A DNA stretch of 64,000 nt from Amycolatopsis xylanica (lineage in GTDB: Bacteria; Actinomycetota; Actinomycetes; Mycobacteriales; Pseudonocardiaceae): NCBI RefSeq assembly GCF_900107045.1, contig NZ_FNON01000004.1:620001-684000 (forward strand). Reading direction: 5' to 3'. Below the pieces are notes generated by a model. It saw nothing but the letters and a program-made list of their open reading frames with translations. It had not been told where the DNA came from and made no database searches. A program made the position numbers and the translations under genes. Of this stretch, positions 59,328-64,000 are shown piece by piece; the stretch's first letter is position 1, and each line of letters starts with the position of its first letter.

Positions 59328-60070
59328 CGGTGCCCTTGGTCGCGGTCGCGCACGGAAGCCGGGATCCCAGATCCGCGGCGACCGTGCGCGCGCTCGTCGA
59401 GGTCGTCCGCGCGCAGGCGCCCGAACTCGACGTGCGAGTGTCCTTTCTCGATTTGTCGACACCGCTCGTGACCGACGTGCTCAACGAGCTGCACCGCGAA
59501 GGCCATCGCGAAGCCGTGGTGGTGCCGTTGCTGCTGGGCAGCGCCTACCACGCGCGGGTCGATCTGCCCGCGCTGGTCGAGTCCGTCATCCGGCCCGGAT
59601 TCGCGGTGCACGTCTCGGACGTGCTCGGCATCGACCCCGCGCTGGAGGCCGTCGCGCTGGACCGGTTGTCCGGCGCCGACCTGACCGACGCGGGCATCGT
59701 GGTCGCCGCGGTCGGTTCGTCGAACGCGGGCGCCAACGCGGCCGTCGCCGCGCTGGCCGCCCGCTGGAAGCGAAGGCTCGGCCTGCCGGTGACGCCGGCT
59801 TTCGCCAGCGCCACCCAGCCCGACATCCCGGCTGCCATCGCCGAACTGGGCACCAAGCGGACCGTGGTCGCGTCCTGGTTCCTCGCGCCCGGCCTGCTTC
59901 CCGACCGGATCGCGGCATTGGCGAGCGAGGCGGACTTCGTCGCCGAGCCGCTGGGACCGGATCCGCGCGTCGCCCAGGTCATCCTGGATCGCTACGAAGC
60001 CGTTATGGCACAAGCAATCCCCAGTACAGCGCCCACGGAACGAACACGAGCGAGCCGCCGAGCAGCGTGA
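59324..60070 (+). CDS. Sirohydrochlorin chelatase (CbiX/SirB type)
   Basis: A 248-residue chelatase of the CbiX/SirB family with two homologous halves. Metal-binding histidines are in VAHGSRDP and SAYHARVD. It inserts iron into sirohydrochlorin to make siroheme, the cofactor of the sulfite reductase in the same operon, so iron rather than cobalt is the likely metal. ATG overlaps the cysN stop. Its last 68 bases are antisense to the 3' end of the convergent hydrolase gene. Confidence 0.9.
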   Translation: MTVPLVAVAHGSRDPRSAATVRALVEVVRAQAPELDVRVSFLDLSTPLVTDVLNELHREGHREAVVVPLLLGSAYHARVDLPALVESVIRPGFAVHVSDVLGIDPALEAVALDRLSGADLTDAGIVVAAVGSSNAGANAAVAALAARWKRRLGLPVTPAFASATQPDIPAAIAELGTKRTVVASWFLAPGLLPDRIAALASEADFVAEPLGPDPRVAQVILDRYEAVMAQAIPSTAPTERTRASRRAA

Positions 60071-61313
60071 ACGTCCGCTTGCGCTGAGCAGGTGACCGGC
60101 GGTAGCGCACGGCCGTCCCGATCGCGGCCACCATGGTCGCGGCCGCGAGCAGCTGGAGCAGCAGCCACAGGATCGGCCTGCCGAGCACCACCGGGCCGAT
60201 GTTCTTCATGCCGCCCATCTGCATGAAGGCGAAGAACGCCAAGAAACCCACGACCGTCGCCGTGCCGGAGACCGCGAGCAGACGCGCCGGACGAGCGCTA
60301 CGGCGCAGAAACACGCAGCCGAGGAACGCTCCGAGCAGCGCCAGCAGCACGATTCCTTGTGCCCATGGGGATTCGTACCAGGCTAGCGGAGGCAGTGGCT
60401 CGGTCAGGCGTTCTTGTTTCGGCGGATTCTCGACGGTCACGCCGGTCCGGTGCCCGAGCCAGGCGTCCACCGCGGCGGGATAGCCGGGAGCGAGCGTCGG
60501 CAGCTTGTCGAACCCGCGATCCGTTGTCTCGTTGAGATCAGGGCCGCCACCGGGGACGAACCGGATCGCGTGATTCGGATTGGCGGCGAGCGCGTCCGCG
60601 AAGATCCGTGAGCTCTCCTCGGGCGGATGGTTGATGTCCAGGTCGCCCCACAGCGCCAGAATCGGCTGGCGCACCTGCTTCAGCACGGCGACCCCGTCGT
60701 ATCCCGCCTGGGGGAAGAGCCCGGCGCCCACCGCGAACCGGGTGCCGGTGTACGGCAACGCGCGCAGCAGTGAGCCCGAAACCCCTTGGTGCCGCAATAC
60801 ATTTCCCCAGTACCAAGCCGTCTGACTGGCTCCCGGTATCGCCGACGCGCCGGCGGTGATGACGTACGCGATGTGCTCGGACTTCGTCGCGGCGAGCGGC
60901 GCGACCCAGGCGCCTTCGCTGACGCCCCAGACACCCACGTCGCCCGGATCGACGCCCGGCTGCGCGCGCAGAGCGTCGACGGCGCCGATCAGGTCGTCCG
61001 CGAGCAGCCCGTAATCCCGCTGAGTGGTCGAATACCCGACCGTGCGGCGGTCGTAGATGAGCGTGGTGACGCCCAGGTTCGCGAACATGTCGGCGTGCGC
61101 CCGCAGATCCGCGCGGACCCGCCAGTTCGAACCGCCTTGCAGCACGATCGCCGCTCGTGGCGGGACTTTGGGCCGGATCAGCGTGCCGTGCAACGTGACA
61201 CCACCGCCGCCGGTGAACGGGAGGTCGTCCGGTGCGGCGGACGCCTGGCCCGGAGTCAGCAGTAGTAAGGACAAGACCGCGGCGGCGAGCCGCGATTTGC
61301 GTGAGGGCAGCAT
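60003..61313 (-). CDS. Secreted/membrane alpha/beta hydrolase with C-terminal TM segments
   Basis: A 436-residue protein: signal peptide (LAAAVLSLLLLTPGQASA), an alpha/beta hydrolase domain with nucleophile elbow GVSEGAWVAP, and four C-terminal TM segments (about residues 315-435, such as GIVLLALLGAFLGCVFL). The catalytic domain would face outside. It overlaps the chelatase gene by 68 bases in convergent orientation. It resembles peptidase S9/DLH-like hydrolases; the substrate is unknown. Confidence 0.82.
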   Translation of the reverse strand: MLPSRKSRLAAAVLSLLLLTPGQASAAPDDLPFTGGGGVTLHGTLIRPKVPPRAAIVLQGGSNWRVRADLRAHADMFANLGVTTLIYDRRTVGYSTTQRDYGLLADDLIGAVDALRAQPGVDPGDVGVWGVSEGAWVAPLAATKSEHIAYVITAGASAIPGASQTAWYWGNVLRHQGVSGSLLRALPYTGTRFAVGAGLFPQAGYDGVAVLKQVRQPILALWGDLDINHPPEESSRIFADALAANPNHAIRFVPGGGPDLNETTDRGFDKLPTLAPGYPAAVDAWLGHRTGVTVENPPKQERLTEPLPPLAWYESPWAQGIVLLALLGAFLGCVFLRRSARPARLLAVSGTATVVGFLAFFAFMQMGGMKNIGPVVLGRPILWLLLQLLAAATMVAAIGTAVRYRRSPAQRKRTFTLLGGSLVFVPWALYWGLLVP

Positions 61314-61427
61314 TCAGTGCTCTCCTTGCTTCGGAGTTTCGCGTGCTCGTGAAAGCACCCCGCGAGGGGTGGGTGGTGCGTGGTTCTTCACTCCTGGGTT
61401 GCCGAGTGGCAGCTCGGCAACCCAGGC

Positions 61428-61985
61428 TCAGTCCTCCTTCGGTCGTGGTGTCGGGAAAGCCAGGCAGCGCGTCTCGACACTGCGCGCGCCCGGCGGGGTC
61501 TCGGACTCTGGCCGCTGGTAGCGCCGGAGCAGCGCGAGGTACTCCTCGAAGAAGTCGCCCAGCTCGTCCAGGGTCACGCGGATCGAGCCGCGCGAGTACG
61601 GCACCGCGTCCGCCCACTCCCCCAGCGACGCGCGCTCGGACTGGAACCTGTCGTACAGGTCGGTGTCGCCCTGGAGCCACAGCCGGTGCAGATCGCGCAT
61701 GGCGTCGGACGGATCGTGCTCGGCTGGCTTCGGCAGCCGGAGGTCGTGCTCGAGCACGCGCCACCAGCGCTCGCGGCCGTGGCCCTTGCCCTCGATCTCC
61801 TCGACGAACCCGTTTTCGGCGAGCACGCGCAGGTTGTAGCTGGTGCCGCCGCTGGTGACACCGAGCTGCGCGGCCAGCGTCGTCGACGTGGCCGGACCTG
61901 CCTTGAGTTGATCGAGTATGCGCTGACGTAACGGATTCGCGAGCGCTTTCAACGCGGCGAGATCAGCACGGCGTGGTTCGGCCAT
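61428..61985 (-). CDS. ArsR-family (winged helix) regulator
   Basis: A 185-residue regulator with the ArsR-like winged helix in residues 8-75 (LANPLRQRILDQLKAGPATS, TSYNLRVLAENGFVEEIEG) and a helical C-terminus for dimerisation or ligand binding. Metal-binding cysteines are not present, so it is not a classic metal sensor. ATG at 61985 is chosen; the upstream frame runs into the operator. Adjacent interlocking palindromes at 62001-62036 suggest autoregulation and possible control of the hydrolase gene downstream. Confidence 0.87.
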   Translation of the reverse strand: MAEPRRADLAALKALANPLRQRILDQLKAGPATSTTLAAQLGVTSGGTSYNLRVLAENGFVEEIEGKGHGRERWWRVLEHDLRLPKPAEHDPSDAMRDLHRLWLQGDTDLYDRFQSERASLGEWADAVPYSRGSIRVTLDELGDFFEEYLALLRRYQRPESETPPGARSVETRCLAFPTPRPKED

Positions 61986-62000
61986 GCGCTCCAAGGTAGC

Positions 62001-62036
62001 AGTGCATGAAAACTCATGCACGAAACTTCGTGCACT
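62001..62036. promoter_or_regulatory. Interlocking palindromic operator upstream of the ArsR gene
   Basis: Two inverted repeats share a half site: GTGCATGA-AAAC-TCATGCAC (62002-62021) and TGCACGAA-AC-TTCGTGCA (62017-62034). The whole 36-bp block begins AGTGCA and ends TGCACT. It starts 15 bases upstream of the regulator ATG, so it is the probable operator, with two dimers possible. Confidence 0.75.
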
Positions 62037-62226
62037 ACCTCGCGAACGGTGGCCGGGATTCGCCTGATCAGCCGAGCAAGTCGGCCATTACGTGAAACTT
62101 TTTCCCATTTGGCTTCACTCGCCGCTTATGGGAACGGTCAATCCTTGACGGCTTTCTTAACTTGCCGGTAACTATCTAAACGCCGCGCGGCTTCTCACCA
62201 TCTCCCCCCTCCCCTTTGGAGCTTCG

Positions 62227-62853
62227 ATGAAGTCAGCTCTGCGCCGAACCCTGACCGCGGCCGCTCTGGCGGCCATCCCCGCTCTCGCGCTCACCACACC
62301 CGCTTCCGCGGCCACGTCGATCAACTTCGACTGCCAGGCCAACGCGCCGATCGTCGGCCCGCAGAAGGCGAACTTCGCGCAGGACGCCACCGTCACCGCA
62401 CCCGCGACGGTCGCGCCGGGCGCCAACCTCGACATCGTCATCGACCCGGCGCCCAACACGCTGCCGACCACGGTCGCCGGCTACAAGCTGAAGGAGGTCA
62501 AGACCTTCGCGTTCAAGTTCCCGATCCCGGCGAACTCGACCTTCGTGAAGGCGACGCTCTCCGGCGGCTCCGGCCTCGGCTCGACCCCGCCGACCATCGC
62601 GGTCTCGGGCGGCGTGGCGACGCTGAGCTTCCCCGGCCCGATCAAGGGCGGCGCGGCCTTCGAGCTGCCGACCGTCACCGCGACCTTGAAGGCGGGTGCG
62701 TCCGGCACCATCCAGACCAAGATCGCGGGCACCAGCTACACCGACCCCGGCCTGACCTTCACCGCCGTGGTCAGCTCGTTCATCGACGTCTCGGCGCCGA
62801 CGGCCTGCTTCCCGAACCCGAGCCCGGTCTTCACCACCACGACCATCGGCTGA
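62227..62853 (+). CDS. Secreted beta-rich hypothetical protein
   Basis: A 208-residue exported protein with signal peptide (LTAAALAAIPALALTTPASA). The mature part is rich in Ala, Thr, Pro and Gly with beta-strand-like stretches and one possible disulfide (FDCQANAP, TACFPNPSP). The region VTAPATVAPGANLDIVIDPA resembles domains of mycobacterial/nocardial secreted proteins of unknown function. A 205-bp leader upstream holds AT-rich promoter-like sequence. A family B hairpin follows 5 bases after the stop. Confidence 0.78.
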   Translation: MKSALRRTLTAAALAAIPALALTTPASAATSINFDCQANAPIVGPQKANFAQDATVTAPATVAPGANLDIVIDPAPNTLPTTVAGYKLKEVKTFAFKFPIPANSTFVKATLSGGSGLGSTPPTIAVSGGVATLSFPGPIKGGAAFELPTVTATLKAGASGTIQTKIAGTSYTDPGLTFTAVVSSFIDVSAPTACFPNPSPVFTTTTIG

Positions 62854-62858
62854 CCCAC

Positions 62859-62911
62859 CCGGGATAAAGCGGGCTTTACTCCGCGGCGGAGTAAAGCCCG
62901 CTTTATCCCGG
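62859..62911. terminator. Family B long hairpin
   Basis: A perfect 26-bp inverted repeat (arm begins CCGGGATAAAGCGGGCTTTA) with a single central base. The inner GGGATAAAGC motif is shared with the hairpin at 31192-31260, but the centre differs (ACTCCGC). It lies between the secreted protein and the enoyl-CoA hydratase gene and probably ends the first transcript. Confidence 0.85.
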
Positions 62912-62928
62912 AGCCTTAGGGTGTGGGC

Positions 62929-63702
62929 ATGGCTGACGAACTGGTGCACTACGAGGTGGCGAGTGGCATCGCCACGATCACGCTGGACTCCCCGCACAAC
63001 CGCAACGCGCTGTCCGCGCAGCTGCGCCGCGAGCTGAGCGAGAGCCTGGCCAAGGCCCGCGAGGACGACGCCGTGCGGGTGATCGTGCTGACCCACACCG
63101 GCCCGGTGTTCTGCGCGGGCATGGACCTCAAGGAGGCACGCGGGGCCGGCGCGGGCGACCAGGGCGTCAACGAGTTCCCGCAGATCCTCGACCAGCTCTG
63201 GACCAGCCCGAAGCCGGTCGTCGCCCGCCTCGCGGGCCCGGCGCGCGCGGGCGGCATCGGCATGATCGCCGCGACCGACATCGCGGTCGCGGTCAAGACG
63301 GCGACCTTCGCGTTCAGTGAGGTGCGCATCGGCGTGGTGCCCGCGATCATCTCGCTGACCGTGTTCCCCCGGCTGAACGCCCGCGCGGCACACGAGCTGT
63401 TCCTCACCGGCGACACCTTCGACGCCGAGCGCGCCGCCGCCATCGGCCTTATCAACTCGGCTGTCGACGCCGACGCGCTCGACGCCGAGGTCGAGCGCTA
63501 CGTCAAGGCGCTCACCCTGGGCGGGCCGAAGGCTTTGGCAACCACCAAGGAGCTTCTGAGCAAGCCTCGCCCGGCGACGCCGTCGGAAGGCTTCGAAGAA
63601 ATGCTCGCGCTGTCGACGCGCTTCTTCGCCAGCGAAGAGGGCCAGGAGGGCATCACGGCCTTCGCGCAGAAGCGCAAGCCCAACTGGGTTCCTCAGGACT
63701 GA
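62929..63702 (+). CDS. Enoyl-CoA hydratase/isomerase family protein
   Basis: A 257-residue crotonase-fold enzyme. VFCAGMDLKEARG gives the first oxyanion-hole block and AGPARAGGIGMIAATDIAVAV the second. At the first catalytic-glutamate position the sequence has GGIGM, and the second position is FSEVRIGVVPA, so one of the two glutamates is kept. Length is normal. ATG at 62929 is chosen; little room exists for a ribosome-binding site, and TTAGGGT just upstream could be a -10 of a leaderless mRNA. Substrate unknown. Confidence 0.9.
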   Translation: MADELVHYEVASGIATITLDSPHNRNALSAQLRRELSESLAKAREDDAVRVIVLTHTGPVFCAGMDLKEARGAGAGDQGVNEFPQILDQLWTSPKPVVARLAGPARAGGIGMIAATDIAVAVKTATFAFSEVRIGVVPAIISLTVFPRLNARAAHELFLTGDTFDAERAAAIGLINSAVDADALDAEVERYVKALTLGGPKALATTKELLSKPRPATPSEGFEEMLALSTRFFASEEGQEGITAFAQKRKPNWVPQD

Positions 63703-63703
63703 A

Positions 63704-63932
63704 GGGTCGTGAGTGTTTTGGCCGGTTAGAACCGGCCATACCACTCACGACCCGCGCCTGGCATGGCTTTGGCTGGTGCGGCACGCGCGGTCACGCTCAG
63801 GTGACAAGGGCGGCCCTTGTCACCCAGAGCGTTGCAAGGGCGAGCCTTGTCACGTGCCAGAGGTGGCTGGGCGAGCGAGTGGAAGAACTTCCGCACCTGC
63901 AAGTGCCGGTCGGCTAGCGCCGTCCCCAACGC
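63704..63932. repeat. Family A palindrome copy 8 with decayed element interior
   Basis: A near-perfect family A palindrome (63704-63753) just after the hydratase stop is followed by about 180 bp related to the interior of the element at 49276: GGCTTTGGCTGG, TCACGCTCAG, the same 23-bp palindrome (63801-63823, arm GTGACAAGGGC) and GCGAGTGGAAGAA. It ends in a degenerate right end (CGGCTAGCGCC... CTCACGAG). It looks like a decayed or nested copy. Confidence 0.65.
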
Positions 63933-64000
63933 TCACGAGTCCGTGAGTACCACGGTCAGCCGCCGGTCGTCGGTCCGGTCGCCGCCGGGCGCGAGAGCCC
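63933..64000 (-). CDS. C-terminal end of an unknown gene (partial)
   Basis: The last 22 codons of a minus-strand frame run in from the right edge and end at TGA (63933-63935). They read DRTDDRRLTVVLTDS at the end. The stop lies in a CTCACGAG sequence like the family A arm, matching the pattern at 24006 and 33408, where stop codons fall inside repeats. Too little is present to name a function, and chance cannot be excluded. Confidence 0.35.
   Translation of the reverse strand, partial: ALAPGGDRTDDRRLTVVLTDS

Noticed and set aside
1..64000. tRNA and rRNA genes
   Set aside because: No cloverleaf with a TTCGA/TTCAA T-loop and no rRNA signature was noticed. A covariance-model search was not possible here.

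Overview
The window is GC-rich actinobacterial chromosome. The hrcA-dnaJ-rsmE and phoH-ybeY clusters, a PucR regulator, an AfsR/SARP-type STAND regulator, DUF6879/XRE loci, an F420-type luciferase-like enzyme, many secreted proteins and frequent GTGA/ATGA start-stop overlaps all point to Pseudonocardiaceae, most likely an Amycolatopsis-like organism. No rRNA, tRNA, CRISPR array, prophage or complete insertion sequence was seen.

Layout. 0-6.3 kb (minus strand): heat-shock regulator hrcA, dnaJ, rsmE, a HIT protein, phoH, ybeY and a partial CorC-family gene. 6.4-11.2 kb: a secreted GH2 glycosidase and a secreted PIG-L deacetylase. 11.2-14.1 kb: two CYP105-like P450s and one 3Fe-4S ferredoxin. 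14.2-18.7 kb: mmsA plus a class III aminotransferase, divergent from pucR. 18.7-24.0 kb: an SSI-type protease inhibitor, a DUF4153-like membrane protein with a 30-bp palindrome array inside its coding region, an OmpR-type two-component system and a Tat-exported alpha/beta hydrolase. 24.0-26.3 kb: a probably frameshifted small gene, then a three-gene DUF6879/XRE operon. 26.5-31.2 kb: reductive pyrimidine (or hydantoin) catabolism: NCS1 permease, beta-ureidopropionase-like amidohydrolase, dihydropyrimidinase, LLM-class F420 oxidoreductase. The mmsA/aminotransferase pair 10 kb away would finish beta-alanine breakdown. 31.3-33.4 kb: a ROK repressor and a secreted GH16 glucanase sharing an operator motif. 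33.4-44.4 kb: an AfsR-like regulator divergent from a five-gene secretion operon ending in two giant paralogues with lytic-transglycosylase-like motifs, the second carrying an extra SGNH hydrolase domain. 44.4-52 kb: serine hydrolase, iron-regulated siderophore-interacting protein, small enzymes, two TetR circuits and hemW. 52-54.3 kb: a NB-ARC/TPR gene preceded by a small ORF in another frame, with a candidate -1 frameshift site between them. 54.6-60 kb: assimilatory sulfate reduction (sir, a 49-aa zinc ribbon, cysH, cysD, cysN, sirohydrochlorin chelatase). 60-64 kb: alpha/beta hydrolase, ArsR regulator, secreted protein, enoyl-CoA hydratase and the 3' end of a further gene.

The most unusual feature overall is a set of palindrome families scattered at gene ends. 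Family A has about 46 bp with a GGTTAGAACC or GGTTCTAACC core and eight loci. Family B is a GGGATAAAGC palindrome, one copy of which carries both stop codons of two convergent genes. Family C is the 30-bp in-frame array. One family A locus is split by about 300 bp of palindrome-rich DNA and looks like a miniature non-autonomous element. The secreted giant-protein operon is the best candidate for an undescribed functional system.
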